Made by a program: the position numbers and the translations under genes
Part shown: piece after piece, positions 9,866 through 22,352 of the stretch
Numbering within the stretch: the first letter of the stretch is position 1
How the letters are laid out: every line of letters begins with the position of its first letter
NCBI GenBank assembly: GCA_903813345.2
Contig: CAIIXF020000002.1
Location: 26,490,455-26,554,454, forward strand
Length of the DNA: 64,000 nt
Direction: 5' to 3'
Source: Owenia fusiformis
Lineage: Eukaryota; Annelida; Polychaeta; Sabellida; Oweniidae
Notes under the pieces: model-generated
Told to the model about the DNA's origin: nothing
Databases searched by the model: none
The model's input: only the letters and a program-made list of their open reading frames with translations

Positions 9866-11239
9866 TTTTATCGCTGATACTGTTAATTTGAAAGACGGGT
9901 CAATAACATGTAACGATGACAATGAAAATGAATGAAGTGAATTCAGAGCAAAAGACCCATCTACCCACTGGAATACCCACAAATCAAGTTTCATAGCCTT
10001 GCCAAAGTCGGTCTATTTTACTTATCTTGATTTCTATTATGACTGCCTTGTACCCAAGAGAAAGCCATGTGCTTTACCGACCCAATGTTTTTGTCTGTAA
10101 AATTTGACAAATCAACGACGGCCCTACATTGCCTGACTAGGTCTTCGTGCATTCCCATCGCGAATTCAGTTTTGATTTTGAATTGCATGATTTCATTTAG
10201 ACGAGTATTAATGACTGCTTACATTCCAATGTACATTTAATAACATAATATATTGTAACTCTCAAGAAACACTCGATCAGATCATTGAATTTCAAGTCCT
10301 AGACGAGTAGTTTGCTTTTTTTATGCAGGTCAACCTGATAACGTTTTGATTGGTCAATCAGCCTGAAGTCACACGTTGTGTCCATGTCCATATTGTCAAT
10401 CAATATGGTTTTGCGATACCCTTAGGTAGCCTAGGTATTATGGGAATCTTGGAACCACTGAATAAGTTAGCATAATATCAGCGATGATACATTGGATTGT
10501 ACAAGGTGGTAATAATTCAAGATCAGATAAGTAAATAAATACCGACTTGGGCAAGGCTACCAGTTTCAGAGCCATTAACATTCCTTGAAGGTGACAATGA
10601 GCAGCCAACAGATGGACCATCCGTAAATCTTGATGATTTTGTCAGCTCAGCTGAACGAGCCTCCAGATTCCTTGAAACAAATGACCATCATTCAAGAATA
10701 GTATTATCTATTTACAATTTTTTGAAATCGTGGTACGTGGAATTTTTCAAATTACCAATATAGCATTATTATTGTTTTCGGACACTGTGGATTAAAATAT
10801 TAAAAATACACACATTCAAAATGATTCAATTGAAACCTAGCCAGTCTGTTCAATGAATCCAATCAGAACGTCTACTAATCCACATGATACATCATAATTA
10901 AATTGCTTTTTTAAAGCTGATATTTCATACCATAACTCCAAAAATATTATAGAACGCATTGTATTTGTATTTTACTTCACACAGACATATTTGTGTATGT
11001 GAAATAATTATATTACTTGAATTTTTTATTCCCCATTACAAGGTAAAACTATGGCAAATTATACATACCTTCTCACAGCTATGAGCGAGATGATAAAACT
11101 GGTCGAGTGAACTCGTTTGAGTTATCTATTCTCCGTAAAAATATCAGAGAATGTGTGTTTATAGCGTAGCTTTGGTTTTGTAAATCAATGAAGTATGATA
11201 TACACGGATGAGTAAATGTAGATTATTTGAACAGAAGTG
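9866..11239. other. Non-coding stretch, probably intronic to the receptor gene
   Basis: I looked on the plus strand for M1-M3 or ligand-binding-loop exons of a Cys-loop receptor and found none. The sequence is AT-rich with no recognised repeat. Confidence 0.3.
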
Positions 11240-11330
11240 CAAAATTCTTCCATTGAAAAGTACAGAGGCGGGTACTCACGAAACATTACATGTGCCTGAC
11301 TGCATCCACATAGATCGACTAGCCACAGTG

Positions 11331-11566
11331 TATTAAATACGACACCTAGAACCGATGTATTTAACATGGAATCGGGTCGAGATTATTTGCCAAACAAAGG
11401 ACAGAAAAAACGCACAGAGAACTACAACTTTATACCAGACAAATCAAAAATGGCAATACAGTTGGACCATTTGGCGAGAATAACTTTCCCATTAATATTT
11501 ATATTTTTTAATGCTGTATACTGGCCAGTTTTCTGGTTTTTGGATAGTATAAGCGGTTTAGATTAA
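11331..11566 (+). CDS. 3'-terminal exon of a Cys-loop ligand-gated ion channel (M4 helix)
   Basis: The frame is open upstream of a methionine at 11366 and ends at TAA, 11564-11566. It encodes a hydrophilic stretch (ESGRDYLPNKGQKKRTENYN), then a basic anchor, then LARITFPLIFIFFNAVYWPV and a short tail. The '+xD.xARxxFPxxFxxFNxxYW' pattern is the C-terminal M4 transmembrane helix of anion-selective Cys-loop receptors (glycine, GABA-A, glutamate-gated chloride). The hydrophilic part would be the end of the M3-M4 cytoplasmic loop. The acceptor is uncertain: AG at 11327-11328 or 11348-11349. An AATAAA lies near 11631. Upstream exons are not recognised within the window, so the gene is partial here. 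Confidence 0.75.
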
Positions 11567-11670
11567 TCAAGTCAATAAGAAGTTAAACATGTTTAAATGC
11601 TTTTTCTGTAGTAGTGTATGATAATAAGAACAATAAATATCAACATACATGTATCAACCCCTACATACTA

Positions 11671-13046
11671 GAGAGGTTTAGCTACACGTATAAATGCAAA
11701 CCGTGAACCTGAACGCGTAAGTCCACGCTCAAGTACACGTTTAAGAAAATTTTCTGTTGAGCTACACGTCTGAAACCATGCCAGTGGACGTGGTGCTATA
11801 TTTGTGTGGTGTTTGTATCTAAAGGTCATCTCTCTATGTAATGGATAGCATTTCGGACTCGTGTCGGTTATGCCTGGGTTCGAATCTGGTCGCATCAAAA
11901 CATTGTTTTTTTATTTTTGCTTTATTTCATATTCAACCACAATTAAATTATCTAGTGCGTCCTCCATTATGATCTCCCCATGAACAAAATAAATTCATCT
12001 GATCATGATTTTTCAAAATAAATATACTGCTTTTATCATTACATTTATATGTACACTAGTATCTTGTTGACCTATATTCAGCACTGTATTGATGTATGGG
12101 CCACTTATTAGGGCCAATGTTCAATCATAAAGTGTACAGGGGTAGAAATGCCAAACTAGGAAGTCTTTGTGTGTCCGTCAAAATCCATTTGCATCCTACA
12201 CATCCCTACATCTTATCCAAATATGTTATTAATTAATGAAACATAACAGTATAATCTTTGGATTTACAAAGTTGTATGGGATTTCATAAGTGTAAAAGTT
12301 GCTTTTGAAGCATTTTTCTATAGCCATTTTGTAGGAAAAATGATGAAAAAATGTATAATCTTTTAATTTGAAGTATGACCTGAATCGATTGCAAACTTTA
12401 TATTTTCACATCTGATGTGATATACCATTTGTTTCATATTAATTGTGAAATTATTGAATTTGCAACCAATTCAGGTCATTCAGTCATTCAGATTCAGGCA
12501 AATCAAATGTCGTGATAAGGCAATCGTAGGCCCTGGTTGTCATTTCATTCGTTTAGTATACATATTGTACCAAGCCCCGGGTATCAAATTAGCCCTGTCT
12601 ATTTATATTGTACGGAATGAACAATCGATCACATTTGAAGTTTACTCATTAAAATGTATTATTATTTCCAATTAAGGATTAGGGTATACCAATATAACAA
12701 GCAAGATTGTTTGTATCAAATATGGGCTCCCGGGCCATCCTAGAACATAGCTAAAATCAATCACGTAATGAGCGACGTGTAATCACTCATCTACACGTAA
12801 AAACCTGTAACTTTCACGCTTACCTGTAGAAAGTAGACTAATCTGACGTCATTTTCCTGCGCGCGCATAGAAGTACACGTTCATGCTTTGTTGAATACGC
12901 GTCTGTAAATTGCACGAATATGATAATCTCATGTATCGACTTGTAAACTCCACGATGGCCCACAGGAAATAAACAAATCTTACGTCATTTATCTGCGCGC
13001 GCATTGAAGTTCACGTTCAAGTTTTGTACGTGTAGCTTAACCTCTC
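11671..13046. mobile_element. GAGAGG-terminus DNA transposon, copy 2 (inverted, uninterrupted)
   Basis: This is the inverse of the element at 2689-4388, collinear over its whole 1376 bp, without the small insertion. The ends are GAGAGGTTTAGCTACACGTA and its inverse. The flanks read TACTA on both sides, so the target is either TA or a 5-bp TACTA duplication; copy 1 supports only TA. Similarity is high along the entire length, suggesting fairly recent activity. Confidence 0.88.
11826..11897 (+). other. tRNA-Gln-like segment in element copy 2
   Basis: This is the same tRNA-like segment as at 4159-4230, with a TAATGGATAGCA A-box remnant (two bases of the box deleted) and GGGTTCGAATC B box. Its shared position shows that the segment was part of the element before the copies separated. 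Confidence 0.6.
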
Positions 13047-13415
13047 TACTATATAAACTTATGAACTTGATTTATTTGATCATTAAAAGACGATTGCTCC
13101 CACAAATGATGCAATTTGTCAAGATATTTTCAAATATAGGGCCGTCATTTTTGAATATATTTCAAATATATTGTTACAAATGTTATATTTTTATTTATAT
13201 TATGTCAATAGCTGGCCTTTCCTTCATGATTACTCATTCCGTCCTCAATCATTCAATTATTCCTGCTGTAAGCCTCCTGACATTCCTGGTATTCCTCTTA
13301 ATCACCTCACGAGCACCCATTATTTTCTCTAAAACGCTATTTCACTTACAGCCGCAGCATCTGCCCATTCATCGTATCTTAAGATCCCTTACAATGATTC
13401 GAAGGATCCGATTGA

Positions 13416-16400
13416 TTATGCCCAATTGAATGTTGGATCATTTAATAGGTGAGCGAGTTGCTCGTTATATGGCTTATAAAATTCATCAAGAATAGTCTTT
13501 GTTGAATTGAGCATTGGTCCTAACGATGTTGCATCCTTTCTTTTGTTAACATTCACTGGATGTAGTTCCCTGATGAGTTCCTCCGTTGCAAAATCTATAG
13601 GATCTATAAAATATATAGTGAACAACTAAACGTATAATTCTTTAAATTGGTCCTCTTAACGTCAGGAGCTTTGACCTTTAGTAACCAAATTACTCGTAGA
13701 CGGACTTTGGTTTTATCTGTTAAATTGGACACAAGTTAATGGGCACCATTTTAGAAATACCAATATTACAAAATACAAAATCATTATTCTATAAATATTC
13801 TAGAAATAGATTTCTTGTGTCAATTGTGTCACACAAGATTTGATTTGCGTTTAATAGTTCAATGTAAACAAATACATAGGGTAATGAAAAAAAACATTTT
13901 AGAAACTCATCATCATTAGAAATGGTAGAAAAATAGCCTATCATAAGGCAGTAAACCCAAACATGCTAAAAAGACAAGCTTCTTTTACACTCACCCATAT
14001 CTAAAAAAGCAAATATGTCTTTCATTTGTCGAATAGGATCCTTATTTCTCTCCTCTAGAGTAACAACTTTGAAATTCTCCTTCGGAAACACAGATGTCCA
14101 TTCCTCTATGTCAACAACGTAGAGACCAGTGCGAAGCCGCAACTAGAAGGTAGAATATGACACTGTGTATGAATCACATTTAATAAATAGGTAAATGTCG
14201 ATAACCCCTCTGGCCAAGTAGAACTACGCTTAGTCGTATATATCTTACAACAAACCATGCTTGATAACGGCTAACTGTGACAAGGGACAATATGTGAGAA
14301 AACATATAATAAGATAGGAACTTTTAGGCCTAGATATTTGATTCTGATTGTACAAAGTTTCTCGTTGAATTTCAATTCAAGTTATGCTAAAGTTCAATAT
14401 ATTTACTTAATAAAAAATAATAAGTAAACGAATGATAAGGATTCAATCAGAACATTCAAATTTATAAACGAACAATGTATGACAAACTCAGTGAGATGAT
14501 CACAAAACGCAGACCATAAAATGTTCGAGGAATTGTGAGGTTTGGTCTGTACATGTAGTTACCTTCAGTAACTGTAATTCATTTGTAGGGTGATATGTTT
14601 CATGAACACATTTCCGCTCACTAGCTTCACTGACACATTTGTTGAACTGTTTGACTACCAAAGTTGTCCATTTGTGAAACTGCTCCAAAGTTGGTTTGTC
14701 AGAGAAATACAGGTACCCTGAATATAACCTATACTATGATTATTATTCCTCATCCTAATAGTTACTCTCCCCATTTTGCATTCATCATCAATGCATTGCA
14801 TGTCCACTCGTCACTTAATGACTGGTATTCTATTAAATTGTTGTTTTCCAATGATACTCTGTGCTTCCATTAGTTCTTTTTCCAATTAAATTCAAATTGT
14901 TTCTGGTTCACAACTAAAACATGATTGTTGAAAATCTAATCAGCCATGAAATGTATGAAACGTCTTTTTCATGTATCGTATGAAACATTGTATGATTGCT
15001 TTTTAATTGAATACACTGAGTTGAATTGAAATCTCCAAACATAATGCGTGGGCTTTAAACAAAACCCAATATTCAGTTAGTTAGGGTTTTAAAAAGTATG
15101 AGTGTATATCGATGATATGTCCTCCAAGAGCAAAGACTAGTAGACAAGGCCATCATATACTAACCCACCATTGTCTTTCTTGAGATATTACAAACAAAGA
15201 TAGGGTGTCGACATACGTTATGTCTATTTCATCAAATAACAAGTCAAAGATTACCTTGCAGTTGGGTTCCGCAGAGTAATAAGGAACTTGGCATTGGAGT
15301 GTATACGGTGCATGAAGTGTGGCGTGAGGTACTTAGGTTCTGCTCTATCAGCATTCCCGGGGTATTCTCTCCAATTTTTATTGTCGTACAGTGTATTTGG
15401 AGTAGCCTCCCCTGAAACATACGTACATCCATTAATGTTGTTTATGGTAGCTTCATGAATTATAAATCAGCAAAGGCTACCCCAAAGGCAATGACTAAAC
15501 TTTTAAAAACATTAGTGGGTTTCTTTTTGGGAAGGCAAAATACACATATAAGTAGGTTCAAGGTTGTAGGTACCTGTTATTCCCATTTGTTCTGCCGCCG
15601 CTCCATGCGTTTCTTTTGTCTCGGAGATTCTAAGTGCCGCGTCGTCGAAGTAACTGATGTACTCATCTAGCGAAAGAAATTGTTGAAACTTGTTTCGTCC
15701 TGTTTTTAGATTAGCCATAACTGCAAAGGAACAATTTAAGTAACAGACCATTACATGTGAACCAAAATGCATGCTCACTTGTAGAATGAATCTGTACCCC
15801 AAATCCTGTATTTATCCTCAAGGTTTTATATATATACCAAACTAAATAATGACTCTAATACTGAACATTTGGTGTATTATTCACAAAATGACTTATACAT
15901 GACTACAACAGTTGAGACGTACTATAGCCTTAGAAACAGAATATACCTGCCGTTGGAAGATTATCCCACCAGTGCAACTCCTTATTCACACAAGGATGGA
16001 AATCTGGATGCATCGCTAGGCGCTCATAAAGATCTGAGGTACCACACTTTTGAACACCAAGAATATAAACGTAGGGAAGACATCGCACTCTATACGGATT
16101 TTTTGAGTTATTGAACCTGAAAATAGACAAGAACTAATCGGTCGACATGCTTTACTAAATGAAGTCGAGGCAGTTTCATATAATGAAACTCTTATGGACT
16201 TTTTATAAAATAGATGTCTCAGTAAATGGCCATTATTCCAAAATGTGTTGTTCATCTACATTGGTTTGTAAGCTGTTGAAAACGTTGATAAATCTATTAT
16301 TTCTAAAAAAACTATAAATTGTGAATATTTACATTTTAGAATTGTATTGCAAGACACCATCTAATGCGTGGGGACGTCTCATCAAATATGGCAGGGGGCG

Positions 16401-17128
16401 TGCATATGGATCTACAGCCGTCAATGGTTCAAGCCAACATGGATTTTTCATATCAAGAAGAAAATGAAGCTCTGGCTTGAATATAAGATGAGTGGATATA
16501 ATTAACATGCAAAGATGCAATGCATTTTATTAAAGTGTCTGCTAAAAATCTGGTTACGTACATTTGTATCACCAAGTTTACATTTAGCAGATTAGAAGTT
16601 TTTTTATATAGGTACAGTATGTAAGGTTCATTAATTCCCACGCTGTTTAGTTTTATATTAGAAATACTAATTGAATTTAATATCAACACTCGACGTTCTT
16701 TCAACACTTTCCTGTTATTTTCGAAAGATTATCCTGGCTGGGACGCATATACAATATCTAGGACTAAGAACTCTAGATCTCCTTACCATTTTCAATATGT
16801 CAGCATTTACATCCTTGCTGTTAAAAGAGAATAATGCATTCTTTTGAAACTGATCAAGTACGATATCAGTTGGTATTTCCTGTATGACATCTATTGATTT
16901 CATTTCTCTTATTCCGAATCCTGCATTATCATCGTCATGTTGGTTTGCCAACTCTATCCTAGTATGCCTCAATTTTGCTTTTGTCTCTGCAACATGCTCA
17001 TTGAAGTGTACATGTTTTGGTTTGAGGTCAACATCTAGCACTCTGTGACGGTGATTAGAAATAAGGCACATTAACAATACGGTAAGTATGCCCGATGATA
17101 GTAAAAAGAATCGGGTAAGTGTACGCAT
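13416..17128 (-). CDS. Carbohydrate sulfotransferase 15-like gene, eight exons
   Basis: Coding exons on the minus strand: 17128-16787, 16475-16333, 16116-15947, 15720-15574, 15411-15255, 14717-14563, 14142-13995, 13603-13416, about 482 residues. Residues 1-25 form a type II membrane anchor (short basic tail, then FFLLSSGILTVLLMCLI), placing the enzyme in the Golgi. A stem follows, then NPCW, and in exon 3 LPYVYILGVQKCGTSDL, the 5'-phosphosulfate loop that binds PAPS. Exon 5 has FLITLRNPTAR, the start of the 3'-phosphate-binding motif, which continues as YLYF in exon 6. Exon 7 has LRLRTGLYVVDIEEW and VFPKENF, typical of the CHST15/GalNAc4S-6ST family that sulfates chondroitin-type chains. Splice phases fit at every junction except exon 5 to 6, where one base is in excess and the expected YSD is absent. 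A microexon, a sequencing indel or a frameshift could explain this. The human family member is about 560 residues. Confidence 0.88.
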
Positions 17129-18029
17129 AGCTCACGGAAGAGGATGAGAGACTTGATCCTACTTATAAACATTTATGAGCTGCACTGTTTCAAGATCAAT
17201 GATAATTAAACGTTCCTAAATAGAAGTACAGGCAAAGTGACAACGACCTGTAAATTATCATCGCTTTAGTCAATCATTCGTATGATGCTATCCGTTGAAA
17301 ACCACATTCCTTCATTCAATTCAGCTTTGAAAATATACATCGTAGACACACTCGTTAGACACTCTCCTTTGATTCCAAATGCTGATGATGCTAGAGTAGA
17401 CTTGTTTAGTTTACTACTATAAAAAAATGTAATATGGCCGCTGGGTCAATGATAACATTCTCTTTATGTTTCATTGTTTAGTTCCTGACAACTCACTGTC
17501 ATAAATAATGCAAACCAGTGCTTGTTAACCAGTAATTGCAACTCACAAGGCGCTTTGTGATACGTCCTGATGTATTGTATAACATTTAAAACTAGGCTAA
17601 AAACGTTAATACACCGTTTTATAACTCTTTCATGTTTTTATTCTAGAATCAGGTCTTGCAAATATCCTACATGTATGTTATTATAAAGTTTAGATCCAAG
17701 GTCGAATGAAAGATGACAATGGTTTCCCATTGAATTCACTTAACGGGGATGGAAGCTCTCTCCTTTGGGAAACTTATTTTTGCAGAATTAATATTTCGAT
17801 TTATTGTTAGGTCAAATTAATCTGTTTTAGTAAATATTATAGGTAGTATCGACTTTGATACATGTGTCATCTGAAAGCAGTGTCTTCATTCGGAGCTGCA
17901 ATCCCACAACTTAACGTATAATGCAGGAGAACACATGATTCATCTTTCCCAATGTATTTATTACCAAAGTATTACACATCATTGGATTATTCAGCTAATA
18001 TGGACAAAGGCATAGCTAATCATAATTAA
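17129..18029. other. Upstream region of the sulfotransferase gene
   Basis: This lies between the sulfotransferase start codon and the 3' end of gene A, both on the minus strand. It should hold the sulfotransferase promoter and 5' UTR. I see no clear TATA box or repeat. Confidence 0.35.
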
Positions 18030-18240
18030 AGGATTTAAGCCCAAGACTCATTGCATTGTTTGCTGAATCAAGTTTTCAACGCATCAAATCCAATGTAAAT
18101 CCATTCATCACCATGACAACTGTTTAACTAGTGACCTTGCATGTGTTATTGATATTTCACACACTATTCGCTATGTGAATACTCCGTTCGGATTGGCTGG
18201 AATCGGACACAACTTGCCTAGCTATGCGTGAATATGTTTT
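18030..18240. repeat. Dispersed repeat family member (TTGCCTAGCT repeat)
   Basis: It contains ACTGTTTAACTAGTGACCT and CGGATTGGCTGGAATCGG-type blocks shared with 25965-26265 and 5225-5370. Confidence 0.6.
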
Positions 18241-18420
18241 CAGAGTAAACGTTAGAACAAATAGTTACGGACGCGGCATCCAACGATCTTAGGTGGAACA
18301 ATGTCTCATTAATCACTTTAATTCCAGTTTAAACATCTTAAAAGTATTGTAACAATTTAACGTAACACGATAAAAACACTACAACGTTTGCCTCCGTACA
18401 AGTGTACAAACCCTTATATT

Positions 18421-21007
18421 TCACATATCTGTTGGCTTGGGGAAATCTTTGTTTGCATGTTCCTCAAGCCCTAACAGTTTGGCCATCATAGGATTCGGAT
18501 CATAGAATACTTCAGCCGATATCATTTTCAAGTCATCATTCACAATAACCTTTGACATGCCAGTCATTTCAATATAGTCATTTGTTGGTTCGCGGTTGCC
18601 GAGTTTTCCAGTCCAGTTTGTCCAATGTCGCCAAGAAAACACGATCTTCGGGGGTCCTGAAAGTGAAACGTGAATATATAAAAATAATGTCCAGAAGTTG
18701 TCTTTGTCTTTTTCCATTTTTTTATTTTGCTTTTTCTTCTCATTTTTTGTTTTGAATTTATTTTTCGAAAAAGCAAAACAGTTCAAGGAAAATAAAAAAG
18801 GGCGTACACCAGCTATTTTTAACACATGAAATACATCATTACGAGGAACATGCTACAGTCTTTTCCATGAGTAAATGAGTCGGTTGATAACGGATAACAT
18901 GTTGAAGTATAGTAAGTTAGGTAACAGCATACCTGAAAATAGCTCTGTCAGCTCCCAGGCAAATCCCTGATCGAATGCTTTCTGGAATAAGGCGAGTGAC
19001 GTTTCACAAGTATGAGCGTTGAGGTTGTAAAGTGGGCAGCCTGCGAGAAGCATCTGGTAGTTTCCCCGATTCAAACAATCTTCAGCACTGAACTCGTAGT
19101 TGCCATTTACAATGAACTTGAATGTATCTTTGTCAGCTATGGAGCCCCATTCCTGAAGTAATTCACATATTATCAAACAGAATTGTATAACACGGATCTG
19201 AAAACGGAAATCAAGCCTGTATAGGCCATCCACCGTCTTCAATAATTGTTCTTAATTGGTACCTATTTACATGTAGTTCTTAATGTTGGATTATGACTGA
19301 GGATTATTGGAGTTTATATTGGTTATGACTGGGGAACTCTTAGCTAGAGTTTTCTTTTTCTTTAAGTGTTCTGTAACCATTGTTGGTGTCTTCCTGTTGG
19401 CACTTGCGCTTACATATACTTTAAGGATTTAAGTCGTTATTGACTCAGTGCAACGTGGAATGATCATTCCTTGAAGGTTTTACTTTCCCAAATATGTACG
19501 AGATAAGCAGCATCGAGTGTTAATTTAAGGAAACAACGCCTGAAAGGAATGGTCATTCCAAAATGCATTCTTGGACTTAAATTCTTTTCGCACATTGCAA
19601 AATATTCTTTTTCATGTCACTTAATAAATGATACGAAATCACCAAAAGAAGATATTTTCAATAACACTTTTTGCAAGGGTCAAGTTGGCAAAGTATCAAT
19701 TTTAATCTGAAGAGTCCACTTGTCACCTTAACAACCACATAATTAGTGACGTTGGGTGCGGTGATTGGTGATATAATGTACAACAGTTATATTAAATACT
19801 AAGAAATGTTGAGAGATGACGAAATAAAACTACACCTTAGCCTACTTATATTTGAATAAGATGGCGGTTTTTGTAATGTATTTCCTGTGTACGCAACGAA
19901 AATACTCTACGCATTTCCAACCCCCACCCCCCGAAATATCATCTGCTTGAATCTCAATAAAATTCGAACCAGGTAACTTCAAATAGATTTAGCATTGCAA
20001 AACCCTAATGGGAATTAAGCAAACAGTTATGATTCGGATAGGTTTAATTTTTAAAATAAAAGGCCAAACCTTAAATACAAAATCTGTGATAGACTTGTTA
20101 ATTTTAACAAAAAAGTATCTTTGTTTGACGACAACGGTCCAATTCATCATTTTTAGTTTTTAGCTAACATGATTAAAACTACATACATTTAGATCCATCT
20201 TATGTGTGCTCTCCATTTCAAAGGTTTTGGCTGCGTTCTCAACGAGTTTCTCAAGCGAGTCAACAGGATGATTTGATATTTTCAATAAAACTTTTTGCAA
20301 GGGTCAAGTTGGCAAAGCATCAATTTTAATCTGAAGAGTCCACTTGTCACCTTAACAACCACATAATTAGTGACGTTGGGTGCGGTGATTGGTGATATAA
20401 TGTACAACAGTTATATTAAATACTAAGAAATGTTGAGAGATGACGGAATAAAACTACACCTTGGCCTACTTTTATTTGAATAAGATGGCGGTTTTTTTAA
20501 ATGTATTTCCTGTGTACGCAACGAAAATACTCTACGCGTTTCCAACCCCCACCCCCCGAAATGTCATCTGCTTGAATCTCAATAAAATTCGAACCAGGTA
20601 ACTTCAAATAGATTTAGCATTACAAAACCCTAATGGGAATTAAGCAAACAGTTATGATTCGGATAGGTTAATTTTTAAAATAAAAGGCCAAACCTTAAAT
20701 ACAAAATCTGTGGTAGACTTGTCAATTTTAACAAAAAGTATCTTTGTTTGACGACAACGGTCCAATTCATCATTTTTAGTTTTTAGCTAACATGATTAAA
20801 ACTACATACATTTAGATCCATCTTATGTGTGCTCTCCATTTCAAAGGTTTTGGCTGCGTTCTCAACAAGTTTCTCAAGCGAGTCAACAGGATGATTTGAC
20901 TTTTTCTCCTTCAAATATTTTTCGTTCACCAAGTCATAGTTAGGCTTCCCTGATTTCCATTTAATATTTGGATCATCCATAAAAGATCTTGTTGGTACCT
21001 CAGACAT
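18421..21007 (-). CDS. Pathogen-related-protein-like gene A, three exons
   Basis: Exons on the minus strand are 21007-20810 (198 bp), 19152-18933 (220 bp) and 18656-18421 (236 bp, stop TGA), giving 217 residues. Phases (0, then 1) and GT/AG sites fit perfectly. Exon 1 has WKSGKPNYDLVNEKY, HPVDSLEKLVENAAKTFEME and HK. Exon 2 has SIADKDTFKFIVNGNYEFSA, GNYQMLLAGCPLYN and GFAWELTELFSG. Exon 3 has SWRHWTNWTGK, a TN..IEMTGM block and EVFYDPNPMMAKLLGLEE. From memory, this order matches the plant 'pathogen-related protein' family (barley type, about 230 residues), which has an NTF2/SnoaL-like fold. There is no signal peptide, so it is probably cytosolic. The biochemical role is unknown. It is the first of three tandem paralogues. 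Intron 1 contains a duplicated part of exon 1 (20187-20274). A small transposon sits about 220 bp upstream of the start codon. Confidence 0.85.
19425..19650. repeat. Dispersed repeat family member in gene A intron 1
   Basis: The GCATCGAGTGTTAATTT..AGGAAACAA.GCCTGA block is shared with 26045-26085. The second half of the repeat (TTTTGCAAGGGTCAAGTTGG and on) continues in 19660-19800 and is duplicated at 20285-20425. Confidence 0.6.
19651..20898. repeat. 624-bp tandem duplication in gene A
   Basis: Unit 1 is 19651-20274 and unit 2 is 20275-20898, nearly identical throughout (a few substitutions and single-base indels). Each unit runs from dispersed-repeat sequence through intron sequence into the 3' part of exon 1. 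The junction reads GGATGATTTGATATTTTCAA, joining exon sequence directly to the start of unit 2. Confidence 0.9.
20187..20274 (-). pseudogene. Duplicated 3' fragment of gene A exon 1
   Basis: These 88 bp repeat the last 88 bp of exon 1 (20810-20897), including the GTATGT donor, with one or two substitutions. There is no acceptor at its upstream edge, so the fragment is probably not spliced in. A transcript could instead use its donor only if an upstream cryptic acceptor existed. Confidence 0.85.
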
Positions 21008-21227
21008 AGTATCCGTTTTGGGTCTAGATTTACATCCACTTCTTAACTGTTAACCAGTGCACTCGTACTAGATCACAGTTTGTTAAAAATGCCCTTGACA
21101 CTCAGATAAAAAATGACGTTAAGAAGAAAACCTGACCCTGATGTCTTTAATAACTATAAATACTATTAAATCATAAACTAGTTCATAACTAATAAAACTA
21201 CTAAATCATATCTTGTTTAACTAAGAT

Positions 21228-21622
21228 ATCGGTACGGTTCGTTTTGGTAACAAAATGTCGGAACGTCGAAGGTACGATTTTTCTTTTTTCCTTATTTTAC
21301 GCGTTGTAGGCAGGATCCCAAACACAAGGACACAAACGTGTATCAGCATCATCGGTTTGGGTTAAAAGTGCAGATCTTAACTGTTTTTCGAAAAACCGTT
21401 TCTGTAACTTAAGTGAGGAATTAAATCGACGATTCTGTTGTCTTCTGAACTATTTGTTCGCAAATATGTACATTTTCTTAAATATATGATACTGATATAC
21501 GTTTGTGTTAAAAATGTTGTGGGAATTCTGCCTAAAACGTGTGAAATAAGGAAAAGGGATCGACATTTTGTTACCAAATCGAACCGCTTCGATAACCAGC
21601 GTAATCGAGTGGATCACCAGTG
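21228..21622. mobile_element. Truncated copy of the CACTGGTG-terminus element upstream of gene A
   Basis: It is homologous to 36904-37357. Shared blocks include ACGGTTCGTTTTGGTAAC, AAAATGTCGGAACGTCGAAG and the right end GGATCACCAGTG. The outer left terminus is lost or diverged. It lies roughly 220 bp upstream of gene A's start codon, so it may overlap the promoter. Confidence 0.8.
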
Positions 21623-22352
21623 CAAAGTTTAAGAGATACAGTAAAAACCAAGATACTCAAATTCTCGAGGGAGTTGTGGTGGGCATAAATAATTGGCCTT
21701 ACTTCAATGCTACATCGACCCATTATTCTTTATTCAAACCCTTTTAAACTTAAGACATTCAAATGACATGATGTTGTTAATACATCATTTTCAAGGTCAT
21801 ACCTTGTCAGGTATATGTCAGGTATATGTCAGGTTTATACACTGGGAAATAAATCTGGAAACTAAGATGGGTGCTTTGTTCATCCTTCAAATTACAACAA
21901 AACATTTGGCAAGTATGTACGTAGTTAATGAGTTCCGGTTTCAAAATATGATTACAACTTAGAAATTAGATCTGCCATTGCTTGGATATTCACAAATCAA
22001 TTCCCTCGATCAGTAAAAGATGACATTTTTTCTTATGAAATTTACTTTGGTTGCTTTGAGAAAAATCCCCCCTCCCAGTGGTGTTACCGCCATTTAAAAG
22101 TTAAAGTTGCAGAATACGTTTGGCTGAAAACTTATATCGAAAGCTCTCTAATAATGTGTTGTTTTTCGAGTCGCATCGATGGCAATTCTATACATGCAAG
22201 CACAAATTAATTATAAAATGCAATTGACTTTATGTTTCAAGAGATCTAGAAGAAATAACTGACTCGGCTAAAATACGCCATTTTATTTTGCACTTTTGGG
22301 AGCACATTATATTGTTCAATAAGAATATTGCATGTTACAAAAGTCATACAGT
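21623..22352. other. Intergenic stretch between genes A and B
   Basis: No gene or repeat is recognised apart from a short TATGTCAGG duplication near 21815. Confidence 0.4.

Noticed and set aside
11185-11367. Minus-strand frame overlapping the receptor exon
   Set aside because: The segment is a dispersed repeat also present inverted at 8367-8445, where the frame is not conserved.
13004-13429. 141-codon hydrophobic frame on the plus strand
   Set aside because: It spans the end of a transposon and the antisense of the last sulfotransferase exon, with no family resemblance. The hydrophobicity comes from AT-rich codons.
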